DNA of 64,000 bases, taken from assembly GCF_002237595.1 (NCBI RefSeq), contig NZ_CP022529.1, positions 4,216,001 through 4,280,000 of the forward strand. Reading direction: 5' to 3'. Numbering within the stretch: the first letter of the stretch is position 1; the number at the start of each line of letters is the position of its first letter. The position numbers were made by a program, and so were the translations under genes. The DNA comes from Labrenzia sp. VG12 (GTDB lineage Bacteria > Pseudomonadota > Alphaproteobacteria > Rhizobiales > Stappiaceae). Positions 43,832-52,825 of this stretch are shown one piece after another. The notes beneath the pieces were generated by a model, which saw nothing but the letters and a program-made list of their open reading frames with translations, made no database searches and was not told the origin of the DNA.

Positions 43832-44620
43832 TCAGGCGGCGAAACGGAAATAGCTCATGCTGATCGAGCCGTATTCGTAGCTGCGATGGAGCAATTGAGC
43901 CCTTGCATCCGGACCACCTGCGCCAAACGCGAAGAAGAGCGGCAGCAGGTGTTCATCTGTCGGGTGACTTCTGCGGAAGGACGGTGCACGTTCCAGATCG
44001 TCGAAATAGCCGATTGATCCGGATTGCAGGCCGTCATCCAGCCAACGGTCGAAATCGGCCGCCCAGTCGGGGGGCTGCGATCCTTGAGGCCCGAATTCCC
44101 GCAAGTTGTGGGTTGTGCTTCCGGAACCGGCCAGAAGAACGCCCTTGTCCTTGAGCGGTGACAGGGCCTTGCCGAGCGCATGGACCGAGGATGGGGTGCT
44201 GTCATGGGGCAAGGACAGGGCGACCACGGGTATGCTGGCGGTCGGATAGGCCAGCGACAATGGCACCCAGGCGCCGTGATCGAGCCCCCAGTCGCTGTCC
44301 AGTTCCAGGTCGTGACCGGCGGCCTCCAGAAGGCGCGCGGCCTCGTCGACATGAGCTTCGTCGGCAACGGCCGGGTAGGTGATGTCGAAGAGGGGGGCCG
44401 GAAATCCGCGGAAATCGTGATAGGTGCGCAAGGGACCGGGCGCGGACATCTTCAGTCCCTCCGTTTCCCAATGTGCAGACAGGATGACAATTGCCCTTGG
44501 TGTCGGCTGAGAGGCGGCAAAGCCTTTCAGAAACCGGCTCGCGGCAGTGTCTTCAAGGGCGAGCGTCGGCGCGCCATGGGCGAAGAAAACGGGCGATATT
44601 GATTGCTGCGTCGAACCCAC
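43832..44620 (-). CDS. Class III extradiol dioxygenase, 4,5-DOPA dioxygenase-like
   Basis: 262 residues of the LigB/DODA (YgiD) family, which cleaves catechol rings with a mononuclear metal. The motifs are FFAHGAPTLAL with a metal His, LSAHWETEGL, DLDHGAW-like LDHGAWVPL with the second His, and GSGSTTHNL, where the distal His lies. The SPVFFAHG N-terminus and DSTPSSVHALGKAL match the plant/bacterial DODA group. The natural substrate is unclear. Convergent with coaBC. Confidence 0.88.
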   Translation of the reverse strand: MGSTQQSISPVFFAHGAPTLALEDTAASRFLKGFAASQPTPRAIVILSAHWETEGLKMSAPGPLRTYHDFRGFPAPLFDITYPAVADEAHVDEAARLLEAAGHDLELDSDWGLDHGAWVPLSLAYPTASIPVVALSLPHDSTPSSVHALGKALSPLKDKGVLLAGSGSTTHNLREFGPQGSQPPDWAADFDRWLDDGLQSGSIGYFDDLERAPSFRRSHPTDEHLLPLFFAFGAGGPDARAQLLHRSYEYGSISMSYFRFAA

Positions 44621-44746
44621 CGGTCAACTCCATCACTTTTTCAGTCTGTGCTGGAGAATAGGTCCTTGGGTGCGTTTCCTTTAGACCAGAAATTGCGAAA
44701 TCGCTGTTCAGGATTGATGAACAATTAAGAGTATTAAAAGGTATTG

Positions 44747-44790
44747 TAAAAAGAACCGCCCGCCAGATTCTGGCGGACGGTTGGTTTTTG
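44747..44790. terminator. Terminator downstream of the ompA-like gene
   Basis: 13-bp stem (44754-44766 with 44770-44782) with one G-U pair and a 3-nt loop. On the minus strand it is followed by CTTTTTAC and on the plus strand by GGTTTTT, so it can work both ways. Confidence 0.85.
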
Positions 44791-44803
44791 CTCGTCCTTC
44801 AGA

Positions 44804-45385
44804 TCAACGATATCCGACGTTGATCAGCTGGACGCGACGGTTGACAGCGGCGTCCGGGTTGGCCGGATCGCGCAGCTGTTCTTCGCCCATGCCGACCGCA
44901 AACAGGTACTTGCCGGGCACCTGGAAGGTTGTGACCAGGGCTTCGCGAATGGCCTTGGCGCGCCGGATGGACAGTTCCAGATTGTATTCGCGCGCGCCTT
45001 TGGCATCGGTGTGACCGACGATGTAGAAAGTCTGGCCTTGCAGATAGGGCGTGTGCAGGGCGTCCGCGATCAGGCCGACGGCCTCGTAAGACGACGGTTT
45101 GATACGTGCGCTGTCGAAGTCGAAGGTGATTTCGATGTTGAACTGGCGCAGGGAGGCAAGCTTGTCCCAAAGCGGCAGGTTGCCGGGTGAGTTGGCGCCC
45201 GGATATTTCTGGATATTCTCAAAGGCTGCTTTTTGCAGATCGTCCGCGCTGACATCCACTTTCTGTTGTGCGCCCTGAAGCGAATTGATGATCTGGTTGC
45301 GGCTGAGCTCGGTCTGTGCCGAACCGGCAACGGTGGAGACGGCAAGAATGGCGGCCGAAAAACCGGCCAGAAGGATCTTTTTCAT
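44804..45385 (-). CDS. OmpA family protein
   Basis: 193 residues with a signal peptide (MKKILLAGFSAAILAVSTVAGSAQ) and a C-terminal OmpA-like peptidoglycan-binding domain: ITFDFDSARIKPSSYEAV, VGHTDAKGAREYNLELSIRRAKAI, AVNRRVQL. The Asp and Arg residues that contact diaminopimelate are present. There is no beta-barrel, so it is a periplasmic or wall-bound protein. The N-terminal half (VDVSADDLQKAAFENIQKYPG) is of unknown role. It lies 21 bp downstream of the Cys-rich gene on the same strand and shares its transcript. Confidence 0.88.
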   Translation of the reverse strand: MKKILLAGFSAAILAVSTVAGSAQTELSRNQIINSLQGAQQKVDVSADDLQKAAFENIQKYPGANSPGNLPLWDKLASLRQFNIEITFDFDSARIKPSSYEAVGLIADALHTPYLQGQTFYIVGHTDAKGAREYNLELSIRRAKAIREALVTTFQVPGKYLFAVGMGEEQLRDPANPDAAVNRRVQLINVGYR

Positions 45386-45406
45386 AGGAAGCTCCCGAGT
45401 CCGGAA

Positions 45407-45826
45407 TTAGCGATAACCAGCCAGGTCGATGGCGGTGTTGCATTTGGCGCTGACGGTGCGCTGGGCTTTCAGCAGGCAGCGCAGAACATGGCCGGCGCCC
45501 GGCTTGACACCCTGGCAGCGCTGGGCGGCATCGCGCGCGCAGATTTTCGGCGCGGCCGCCTGGGCCGCGAGGCGTTCTTCGATCAGGGACCGCACAACGA
45601 CACGATCGGCGTTGCATTTCTGGGAAACCTTGGCCTGGTTCTTGTCCAGGCACTGGCCGATGCCGTTATTGGCAAGGGTTGCGGACTTGCAGAATTTTTC
45701 AATGTCACTGCCGCAGCTGGCCGCCAGGATCTTGATGGCTTCGGCAAATCCGACGGTCTGCGCAAGGGCTGCGGGGGTGCTTGCCAGCATAAGGCTGGCG
45801 GTCAATGCGAAAATCATACGTCTCAT
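45407..45826 (-). CDS. Secreted Cys-rich repeat protein (GLG1-like)
   Basis: 139 residues with a signal peptide (ends PAALAQ) and eight mature-part cysteine or near-cysteine positions arranged as two repeats: C-x5-DIEKFC...IGQCLDKNQAKVSQKC and C-ARDAAQRCQG...VLRCLLKAQRTVSAKC. This is the pattern of the Cys-rich GLG1/FGFR repeat (PF00839), named from a eukaryotic Golgi protein and also seen in proteobacterial secreted proteins. Disulfide-stabilised and periplasmic or secreted. Cotranscribed with the OmpA-like gene. Confidence 0.75.
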   Translation of the reverse strand: MRRMIFALTASLMLASTPAALAQTVGFAEAIKILAASCGSDIEKFCKSATLANNGIGQCLDKNQAKVSQKCNADRVVVRSLIEERLAAQAAAPKICARDAAQRCQGVKPGAGHVLRCLLKAQRTVSAKCNTAIDLAGYR

Positions 45827-46000
45827 GTTGCAAATCTCCCAAACACGGCAACATTACGATGGGTGAGAGTGTTTCAGGACTGTGTAACGACCGCAAGTAG
45901 TTGTCTGATTTTAATGCGGAATAATCTGATCCCCCTGCCAAACTTGACAGGGCCTCGCGAATGTCGTCACTCGCCTTGAAACCGCACAGCTGGAAATCCG

Positions 46001-46450
46001 ATGACCGTTACCCTGGAATTGAAACGTCTCGAGCATGGACGAGACCTGCCTCTGCCCGCCTATCAGTCGGACCTTGCCGCCGGGCTGGACCTTTATGCCG
46101 CCGTTGACGCGCCCATGCAGCTCGCTCCTGGCGCGCGTGCCCTGGTCCCGACGGGCCTGGCCATGGCCCTGCCCGCCGGGTTCGAAGCGCAGGTTCGGCC
46201 CCGGTCCGGACTTGCCGCCAAACACGGGGTCACGGTCCTGAACACGCCCGGCACGATCGATGCCGACTATCGCGGCGAGGTGAAGGTGATCCTGATCAAT
46301 CTCGGTGATGCCGCGTTTGAGATCACCCGCGGCGAGCGCATTGCCCAGATGGTGATTGCGCCCTGCCTGCAGGCCTCCATTCGCGAGGTTGACAGTCTGT
46401 CCGAAACGGAACGCGGCACCGGCGGTTTCGGCTCGACCGGCCGCAGCTGA
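46001..46450 (+). CDS. dut: dUTP diphosphatase
   Basis: Hydrolyses dUTP to dUMP, keeping uracil out of DNA. The 149-residue trimeric dUTPase has all five motifs: AAGLDLYA, RPRSGLAAKHG, NTPGTIDADYRGEVKV, GERIAQMV and the C-terminal RGTGGFGSTGR loop. It follows coaBC by about 2 kb on the plus strand with the DODA and OmpA groups in between. The HAD hydrolase starts 18 bp later. Confidence 0.97.
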   Translation: MTVTLELKRLEHGRDLPLPAYQSDLAAGLDLYAAVDAPMQLAPGARALVPTGLAMALPAGFEAQVRPRSGLAAKHGVTVLNTPGTIDADYRGEVKVILINLGDAAFEITRGERIAQMVIAPCLQASIREVDSLSETERGTGGFGSTGRS

Positions 46451-46467
46451 TCGTGATCGGGGATACC

Positions 46468-47133
46468 ATGCCAATGCCTCCAAGCCTTGTGATCTTCGAC
46501 TGCGACGGCGTCCTCGTTGATACCGAACGCATGGCCAATCAGAACCTCGCCGAAATGGTCACCGAACTGGGTCATCCGATGACCGGACCGGATTGTCAGA
46601 AGCTGTTCATGGGCCGGACACTGGAAGACGTGCAACGGAAGATCGAAGAGCTGACTGGAAAAACCCTGCCGGCCGATTGGCCCGAAGAGGTCCGCCAGCG
46701 GGATCTGGAACGCTTCAAGGCAGGTGTGCCGGCCATCAGAGGGATCGTCGAGGTTCTGGACAGGCTTGACGCGGCGGGTATTCCCTATTGTGTCGGGTCG
46801 TCGGGCAAGTACCGGAAAATGAGAACCACCCTTGGCAGCTCCGGTCTGTTGCCGCGGCTGGAAGGACGGCTCTATTCCGCAGAAGACTGCGCGCGCGGCA
46901 AGCCGGCGCCGGATGTCTTTCTGCTCGCGGCGCAAAAGATGGGCCACGCGCCGGAGACCTGTGTGGTGGTGGAGGACAGTGTCCCCGGGGTCAGAGCCGC
47001 AACAGCGGCCGGCATGCGGGTTTTTGCCTTTGTCGAGGATCCGGCCTGTGACCGGGAGGCGATGACGGAAGCCGGGGGAATTCTGTTCGAGAACATGTCG
47101 GACCTGCCCGGCCTGTTGCTTTCCACGCCTTGA
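46468..47133 (+). CDS. HAD-IA family phosphatase
   Basis: 221 residues from the ATG at 46468; a GTG at 46453 is in frame but the CGGGGA before the ATG is the better ribosome site. HAD motifs: FDCDGVLVDTE (nucleophile and general acid Asp), GSSGKYRKM (motif II Ser), GKPAPDVFL (motif III Lys) and VVEDSVPGVRAA (motif IV Asp). The cap has the beta-phosphoglucomutase-like size, so a sugar phosphate or nucleotide phosphate is the likely substrate. It is 18 bp after dut, which may reflect a nucleotide-cleaning role. Confidence 0.88.
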   Translation: MPMPPSLVIFDCDGVLVDTERMANQNLAEMVTELGHPMTGPDCQKLFMGRTLEDVQRKIEELTGKTLPADWPEEVRQRDLERFKAGVPAIRGIVEVLDRLDAAGIPYCVGSSGKYRKMRTTLGSSGLLPRLEGRLYSAEDCARGKPAPDVFLLAAQKMGHAPETCVVVEDSVPGVRAATAAGMRVFAFVEDPACDREAMTEAGGILFENMSDLPGLLLSTP

Positions 47134-47277
47134 AGGATTTCTGGAAAAAGGTTTTACGGGACCGCCTGCAAAGGCATTTTGCGCCTCTTAAATCTTGCCG
47201 GGCCCCGTATTATCTTACCGTTTCAAGTGAATAAGGATGCCGGCGGATCCCTCCCCGGCCGATCAGGGAGACCCGTC

Positions 47278-48237
47278 ATGACCATGAAGACCAGCGGCCG
47301 CGGCAAGATCTATGGCTCGATCACCGAGACCATTGGCGACACGCCGATCGTTCGCCTGGACCGCCTTGCCAAGGCCCACGGCGTGAAAGCCAATCTTCTG
47401 GCCAAGTTGGAATTCTTCAACCCGATTTCCAGCGTGAAGGACCGTATCGGTGTCGCGATGATCGAGGCGATGGAAGCGGACGGCAAGATCGAACCGGGCA
47501 AGACCACACTCGTGGAACCGACATCCGGCAACACCGGCATCGCGCTTGCTTTTGTTGCTGCCGCCAAGGGCTACCGGCTGATCCTGGTGATGCCCGAAAC
47601 CATGTCGGTCGAACGCCGCAAGATGTTCAAGATCCTGGGCGCGGAACTGGAGCTGACCGAAGGCCCGAAAGGCATGAAGGGCGCGATCGCCCGCGCCGAG
47701 GAACTGATCGCCGATATCGATGGCGCGATCATGCCGCAGCAGTTCGAAAACCCGGCCAACCCGGAGATCCACCGCAACACCACGGCGGAGGAAATCTGGA
47801 ACGACACGGACGGCAAGGTCGACGTGTTTGTCTCCGGCATCGGCACCGGTGGCACCATCACCGGCGTTTCCCAGGTACTGAAATCGCGCAAGCCGGGTCT
47901 CCACGTTGTTGCGGTGGAGCCGGCCGACAGTCCGATCCTGTCCGGCGGCGAACCGGGTCCGCACAAGATCCAGGGCATTGGCGCCGGGTTCGTGCCAGCC
48001 ATTCTCGACACGAGCGTATTCGACGAAGTCCAGACCGTTGCCAATGAGGACGCCTTCGCCATGGCGCGCGAAGTCGCCAGGACCGAGGGCCTGCCGGTCG
48101 GCATTTCCTCGGGCGCTGCACTGACGGCAGCCATCCGGGTCGGTCAGCGGGAGGAGATGGCAGGCAAGAACATCGTCATCATCATCCCGTCCTTCGCCGA
48201 GCGGTATCTGTCGACGGCGCTGTTCGAAGGTCTTTAA
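47278..48237 (+). CDS. cysK: Cysteine synthase (O-acetylserine sulfhydrylase)
   Basis: PLP enzyme that makes cysteine from O-acetylserine and sulfide. The ATG at 47278 follows GGGAG by 7 nt and gives 319 residues. PLP Lys is in NPISSVKDRIG, the substrate loop is PTSGNTGIAL, the phosphate loop is GIGTGGTITG, and the C-terminal Ser is in GISSGAAL. A longer frame to 47179 would add 33 residues unlike the family. It is 144 bp after the HAD gene and 5 bp before the DUF2199 gene. Confidence 0.95.
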   Translation: MTMKTSGRGKIYGSITETIGDTPIVRLDRLAKAHGVKANLLAKLEFFNPISSVKDRIGVAMIEAMEADGKIEPGKTTLVEPTSGNTGIALAFVAAAKGYRLILVMPETMSVERRKMFKILGAELELTEGPKGMKGAIARAEELIADIDGAIMPQQFENPANPEIHRNTTAEEIWNDTDGKVDVFVSGIGTGGTITGVSQVLKSRKPGLHVVAVEPADSPILSGGEPGPHKIQGIGAGFVPAILDTSVFDEVQTVANEDAFAMAREVARTEGLPVGISSGAALTAAIRVGQREEMAGKNIVIIIPSFAERYLSTALFEGL

Positions 48238-48242
48238 GGCCT

Positions 48243-48770
48243 ATGCCAATTGCAATCGACGGCCACAGAAAAACTTTCTCGTACACCTGCACGTGTTGCG
48301 GCATAGTGCAGGAAGGTGGACCGTCGTTTGCACCTCAGGAGCCACCACATATCGCGGGGTTGCCCAAAGAAGAACGCGCAAAGCGTGTGAAAATTGACAG
48401 CGATCTTTGCGTTGTGGATGGCGAAACCTATTTTATTCGCGCAACACTTGAAATTCCGATCAGGGACTGTGCGGACGGTTTTCTCTGGGGTGTTTGGGTG
48501 TCCCAGAGCAAGGCAAATTTCTTTCGCTATGTCGAAACCTTCGCGCAGGATCAGACAGGTGACGGATCTTTTGGCTGGCTGTTGGTCGCACTGCCCGGCT
48601 ATCACAAGCGCGGTGAAACGATGGTCAACCTGCCTGTGGACGTCTTCTGGGGGACGCAACGGCCACAGATAAGAATTCATGACGACCAGATCCATCCATT
48701 GGCCGTAGATCAGAGAGATGGCATTTCCTGGGACCGTGCGACGGAAATTGCACTTCAGATTGGGTGTTAA
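48243..48770 (+). CDS. DUF2199 domain-containing protein
   Basis: 175 residues. It starts with a zinc-ribbon-like C-T-C-C (YTCTCCGI) and continues with DGETYFIRATLEIPI and FLWGVWVSQSKANFFRYVETF, the diagnostic DUF2199 stretch, then GWLLVALPGY. Function unknown. Base composition is slightly more AT-rich than its neighbours. It starts 5 bp after the cysK stop; co-transcription is likely but a functional link is not shown. Confidence 0.85.
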   Translation: MPIAIDGHRKTFSYTCTCCGIVQEGGPSFAPQEPPHIAGLPKEERAKRVKIDSDLCVVDGETYFIRATLEIPIRDCADGFLWGVWVSQSKANFFRYVETFAQDQTGDGSFGWLLVALPGYHKRGETMVNLPVDVFWGTQRPQIRIHDDQIHPLAVDQRDGISWDRATEIALQIGC

Positions 48771-48799
48771 GAGTTCCGCTGAAGCACGAAAGACCAGGC

Positions 48800-49753
48800 C
48801 TACCGGTGATGCAGCACCCGGCCGATCGTGTTCATCAGGATCTGCGCGGCCAGAATGCTGGTGGTGCCGGTCGGATCATAGTCCGGCGCCACTTCCACCA
48901 GGTCGATGCCGACAATGTCACCGCGTCTTGCCAGGCCGTCGATCAGTTCCAGCACCTCGTAATAGAGAAAGCCGCCATGGCTGGGCGTGCCCGTGCCCGG
49001 TGCGATCGACGGATCGAACGCGTCGATGTCGATGGTCAGATAATAGCGTTTTCCTTCCGGAATGCGCGCCAGCATGCCCTCGGTGCCGAGCTTGCGCACG
49101 TGGCGGACTGACTGGATGTCCGAGCCCATGCGGCGGGCATCCTCATAGCCGTCCCGCGCGGTTGAGGAAACGTTGCGGATGCCGATCTGGGTCAGGCCGG
49201 TCACATAGGGCTTTTCGGCGGCCCGCCGCATCGGATTGCCGTGGCCATAGCGCACCCCGTGCCGCTCGTCGACAAAGTCGAGATGGGCATCGATCTGCAC
49301 CACGTGGATGGGATCTTCGCCGTCAAAAGCGTTGATACAGGGAATGTTGATCGAATGGTCGCCGCCCAGCACCACGGGCAGGGCACCGGCAGCGAGGATC
49401 TTGCGCACACCGAACTCGATCCGCTTGTGGCTTTCCATCGTGTCGGTGTGGACAATGTCCGCGTCGCCCAGATCGACGATCCGGGTCGTTTCCGGGGTCA
49501 GATAGGTGATGTCGTCCTCAAAGTCATAGGCGCCGGCATGACCGAAGGAAAACAGGGTCGAGGCCTCACGGATCGCCCGCGGCCCCATGCGCGCACCGGA
49601 GCGCCACTGGGTGCCAAAATCAAACGGGGCACCCAGAACGGCAACATCCGCGTCGATATTGTCCCAGTCCGGCTGGTGGGGATACTTGCCGAAGGTGCAG
49701 ATGCCGACAAAGGGCAGATTGAGCCGCCCGCCTTCATAGCCGTGTGAGGACAT
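48800..49753 (-). CDS. speB: Agmatinase
   Basis: Ureohydrolase converting agmatine to putrescine and urea. The 317-residue protein has the dimanganese ligands GGDHSINIP, QIDAHLDFVDERHG and DIDAFDPSIAPGTGTP, with FGTQWRSGARMGPRAIR at the N-terminus, the agmatinase rather than arginase pattern. A guanidinobutyrase or proclavaminate amidinohydrolase cannot be excluded from sequence alone. Single gene with a 136-bp gap to the next GNAT gene. Confidence 0.88.
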   Translation of the reverse strand: MSSHGYEGGRLNLPFVGICTFGKYPHQPDWDNIDADVAVLGAPFDFGTQWRSGARMGPRAIREASTLFSFGHAGAYDFEDDITYLTPETTRIVDLGDADIVHTDTMESHKRIEFGVRKILAAGALPVVLGGDHSINIPCINAFDGEDPIHVVQIDAHLDFVDERHGVRYGHGNPMRRAAEKPYVTGLTQIGIRNVSSTARDGYEDARRMGSDIQSVRHVRKLGTEGMLARIPEGKRYYLTIDIDAFDPSIAPGTGTPSHGGFLYYEVLELIDGLARRGDIVGIDLVEVAPDYDPTGTTSILAAQILMNTIGRVLHHR

Positions 49754-49887
49754 TCCTGAAGCTCCTGGTCCGGTGTTTTCGGCACTAGAGCATCAATCGG
49801 AAAAACGGGAAAGACCGGAAAAATCATTGGGCCGGAATGCGTTGCGCCTTCTCGGAGACACAAGATGCTGGAATCCGGTGACAGGCT

Positions 49888-50478
49888 TCAAACCGCCCGT
49901 TCCATCCGTGTCGACGACGCAAAGCCGAACAGGAATTCAAAAATCTCCGTTTTCTCCTCGCTGATCGCGGCAAAGCCTGCCCGTTCATAGAGCGCCCTTG
50001 CCCTGGGGTTGCTGTCGATCACATCGAGGCGCACGCGGGAAAGACCACGTTGACGGGCCTCGTTGCAGATGGCCTCAAGCAAGGCGCTGCCGACACCCTG
50101 GCCGCGTGCCTGCTTGGCCACGAAGATGCCGTCCATCAGCAGGCAGTCCGGCTCCGTCTCCCGTTCCAGAACGTCAAGCAGCAATCCGCGCCAGGTTCCT
50201 CCGATCAGGCCGTAGACCGAAGTCATGTCTTTCAGACCACCCCCGACCAGCGCCCCTTCCGCTGTCTTGAAACCGGCCAGACCGATCAGTTGACCCTCCC
50301 GGTTGAGGGCGCCAAGCGCAAAGCCGGGATCCATCACGCGTTCCAGGAACTCAAGAGCCTTTGCTTCCGGCGCCATGACGGTGCCCAGCTTTCCCGAAAA
50401 AGCCTGCCAGAACAGCCGAACGGCAGTGAGCCGTTCGGTTTCAGGAAACCCTGGTGCGATACGAATGGAAGGGGCCAC
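49888..50478 (-). CDS. GNAT family N-acetyltransferase
   Basis: 196 residues from a GTG at 50478. The acetyl-CoA motif is KQARGQGVGSALLEA, followed by VRLDVIDSNPRARALYERAGF, the classical motif A/B arrangement. The N-terminal 90 residues are less conserved. Substrate unknown. It lies 8 bp downstream of the YbjQ-family gene on the same strand, so the two are probably co-transcribed. Confidence 0.85.
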   Translation of the reverse strand: MAPSIRIAPGFPETERLTAVRLFWQAFSGKLGTVMAPEAKALEFLERVMDPGFALGALNREGQLIGLAGFKTAEGALVGGGLKDMTSVYGLIGGTWRGLLLDVLERETEPDCLLMDGIFVAKQARGQGVGSALLEAICNEARQRGLSRVRLDVIDSNPRARALYERAGFAAISEEKTEIFEFLFGFASSTRMERAV

Positions 50479-50486
50479 GCTTGGAC

Positions 50487-50804
50487 TTAGCGGACAATCA
50501 CGGCGGTTCCGGTGGCGCTGACCATCAGCATGGAGCCGTTCTGGCCAACGGTTTCATAGTCGAGATCGACGCCGATCACCGCATTGGCACCCATGGCCTG
50601 GGCCTGCTGGCACATTTCATTGACGGCAATCTCGCGTGCCTTGGCGAGTTCTTCCTCATAGGCACCGGAGCGGCCGCCGACAATGTCGCGAATACCGGCA
50701 AAAAGGTCCTTGAAGAGATTTGCCCCGAGGATCGCCTCACCGGTCACCAGGCCCTTGTAGTCCAGATCCCGGCCCTGGATGGTGTTTGTGGTGGTGACCA
50801 GCAT
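50487..50804 (-). CDS. YbjQ/UPF0145 family protein
   Basis: 105 residues of the YbjQ-like heavy-metal-binding-domain family, which forms pentamers of unknown function. The motifs are VTTTNTIQGRDLDYKGLVTGEAI, FAGIRDIVGGRSGAYEEEL and ANAVIGVDLDYETVG, in the usual order and length. The family was once annotated as heavy-metal binding on weak grounds. Confidence 0.9.
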   Translation of the reverse strand: MLVTTTNTIQGRDLDYKGLVTGEAILGANLFKDLFAGIRDIVGGRSGAYEEELAKAREIAVNEMCQQAQAMGANAVIGVDLDYETVGQNGSMLMVSATGTAVIVR

Positions 50805-50930
50805 ATGGCGTCTCCTTGTATGCGTTGGGGGTGATAACCTGCGAAATCACATGGTGAGCGGCGGTTGCCATTGCAAGGAAGCTGAGGTGGCACAAGGGTT
50901 TGACCGGCTGCTGCGGTCTCATGCAGGAGA

Positions 50931-51095
50931 TCAGGTCAGGTGAGCCACAATGGCTGCCAGCGTCACAAGGGTGGCGGTGGCAACGGCCAGGGAATAGAGG
51001 GTCCATTCGGTTTGGCTGACCGATGATTTTTTCGGCTTCACTCCGTCCGCCATCGCTTTTTCCGGTTCGGGCTGGTCTTCAGTCTGAGAGGGCAT
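50931..51095 (-). CDS. Small single-span membrane protein
   Basis: 54 residues: a charged N-terminal half (MPSQTEDQPEPEKAM, KPKKSS) and one C-terminal hydrophobic helix (LYSLAVATATLVTLAAIVA). AGGA lies about 13 nt upstream of the ATG, which is far; an internal ATG at codon 15 is possible. No family recognised. It sits between the YbjQ gene and the Lrp gene on the same strand as both. Confidence 0.5.
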   Translation of the reverse strand: MPSQTEDQPEPEKAMADGVKPKKSSVSQTEWTLYSLAVATATLVTLAAIVAHLT

Positions 51096-51150
51096 ACTGG
51101 CAGCCAGATCCTAACAAGTCGCTTAAGAAGCACACGGATCAGCCCGCCTG

Positions 51151-51630
51151 TCAGCGGAAGACAGCCTCCGGAATGGGAAGCCTGTTGGACGATTTCAGTT
51201 CCCTCAGGGAGAGATTGGAGCGGATACTGGTCACGCCCGGCAGCCTGCGGATGACCTGTTCGACAAAACGGCTGTAATCGTCGAGGTCGCTGGCCACGAC
51301 CTGCAGCAGAAAATCGGCGTCCCCCGTTGTGTTGTGGCAGGACAGGACCTGTGGGCTGGCCTCGATGGCGTTCTGGAATTCCGCGGTTGTCTCCTCGTCA
51401 TGTTCGGAGCAGGTCAGCTGCACAAAGGCCATCACGCCAAGTCCGAGCGCACGCCGGTTGACGACCGCCTGATAGCCCTCGATCACCCCGGTTTTCTCAA
51501 GACGTTTCAAGCGCCGCCAGCAAGGTGTTTCACTCAAGGAAACCTGTTCGGCAAGTCTGGCATTGGACAGTCTGCCGTCGCTTTGCAGACGGGACAGGAT
51601 GTCGGCGTCAATTCGGTCTATCTTCGACAT
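51151..51630 (-). CDS. Lrp/AsnC family transcriptional regulator
   Basis: 159 residues: helix-turn-helix in the first 60 (IDADILSRLQSDGRLSNARLAEQVSLSETPCWRRLKRLE) and a RAM ligand domain after it (VLSCHNTTGDADFLLQVVA). Divergent from the alcohol dehydrogenase-proC-aminotransferase series, which it probably controls in response to an amino acid. The 146-bp shared upstream region contains ACTTC-N6-GAAGT (51682-51697), a short candidate site. It is distinct in sequence from the Lrp gene at 22763. Confidence 0.9.
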   Translation of the reverse strand: MSKIDRIDADILSRLQSDGRLSNARLAEQVSLSETPCWRRLKRLEKTGVIEGYQAVVNRRALGLGVMAFVQLTCSEHDEETTAEFQNAIEASPQVLSCHNTTGDADFLLQVVASDLDDYSRFVEQVIRRLPGVTSIRSNLSLRELKSSNRLPIPEAVFR

Positions 51631-51776
51631 GGAGAAGCATCTGCTACAAATTGTTTTGATTTTGGCAGATTAGCCTCAAAAACTTCGAAATTGAAGTGAA
51701 TTCGGCAAAGCTCTTTCAGCCGGATCAGCTAGGATACTGATCGTTCATTCCGCTCATCAGCCAAGAGAAACCGCCC

Positions 51777-52817
51777 ATGAAAGCCGTGCTTTATGAAACC
51801 TTCGCGCAGGCCCCGACCGTGGCCACAGTGCCCGATCCGGTGCCCGAACCGCATGGTGTGGTGCTGAAGGTTGAAGCCACCGGCGTCTGTCGCAGCGACT
51901 GGCACGGCTGGATGGGCCACGATCCGGATATCACGCTGCCGCATGTGCCCGGCCACGAACTCGCCGGCACCGTTCAGGCCATTGGCAAGGATGTCAAGAA
52001 CTGGAAGGTTGGCGACCGTGTCACGGTGCCGTTCGTCGGCGGCTGCGGTTCCTGTCCGGAATGTCACGCCGGCCATCAACAGGTCTGCGAGAGCCAGTTC
52101 CAGCCCGGCTTCACCCATTGGGGCTCCTTCGCCGAATATGTCGGCATACATCACGCGGACCTCAATCTGGTCGCGCTGCCAGACAGCATTGCATTTGCAA
52201 CGGCCGCCAGCCTCGGTTGCCGTTTTGCGACATCCTTCCGGGCAGTTGTCGACCAGGGGAAGACGTCCGCCGGACAGTGGGTTGCGGTGCATGGATGTGG
52301 CGGCGTCGGACTGTCGGCGATCATGATCGCCAATGCGGTCGGCGCCAATGTGATTGCGGTGGACATTGCTGACGACAAACTGGCGCTTGCGGCTGATTTC
52401 GGAGCCGTCAAAACGATAAACGCCGCGAAATCCGACCGGATCGCCGAGGAAGTGATCGAGGCGACAAGAGGTGGCGTCCATGTGTCGCTGGATGCACTTG
52501 GCCATCCGACAACCTGCTTCAATTCCGTCAGCAACCTGCGCAAGCGCGGCAAGCATGTTCAGGTTGGCCTGATGCTCGCCGACCATGCACAGCCGCAGAT
52601 ACCCATGGCCAAAGTGATTGCCGACGAACTGGAAATCCTTGGCAGTCACGGCATGCAGGCGCACCGGTACGGGGCGATGCTGGACATGGTTCTTTCTGGC
52701 AAACTGGCGCCGGATCAGTTGGTTGGCGAGCAGATCAGCCTGGAAGCCTCTGTGCAGGTCCTGATGGATATGGACAAGTTCCAGTCCGTCGGGGCGACAG
52801 TTGTGACACGGTTCTGA
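51777..52817 (+). CDS. Zinc-dependent alcohol dehydrogenase
   Basis: 346-residue medium-chain dehydrogenase. The catalytic zinc ligands are in GVCRSDWHGW and PHVPGHELAG; the structural zinc site has four Cys (CGSCPECHAGHQQVC); the NAD fold is HGCGGVGLSAIMIANAVGANVIAVD with Asp after the second strand, indicating NAD. The FVGGCGSCPEC loop and IDHADLNLVALPD-like stretch fit short-chain alcohol or aldehyde dehydrogenases. It heads a series with proC and an aminotransferase. Confidence 0.88.
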   Translation: MKAVLYETFAQAPTVATVPDPVPEPHGVVLKVEATGVCRSDWHGWMGHDPDITLPHVPGHELAGTVQAIGKDVKNWKVGDRVTVPFVGGCGSCPECHAGHQQVCESQFQPGFTHWGSFAEYVGIHHADLNLVALPDSIAFATAASLGCRFATSFRAVVDQGKTSAGQWVAVHGCGGVGLSAIMIANAVGANVIAVDIADDKLALAADFGAVKTINAAKSDRIAEEVIEATRGGVHVSLDALGHPTTCFNSVSNLRKRGKHVQVGLMLADHAQPQIPMAKVIADELEILGSHGMQAHRYGAMLDMVLSGKLAPDQLVGEQISLEASVQVLMDMDKFQSVGATVVTRF

Positions 52818-52825
52818 GACCGATC

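Noticed and set aside
48800..49753. Second arginase
   Set aside because: The N-terminal and metal-site patterns match agmatinase better than arginase, and the gene at 23353 fits arginase.
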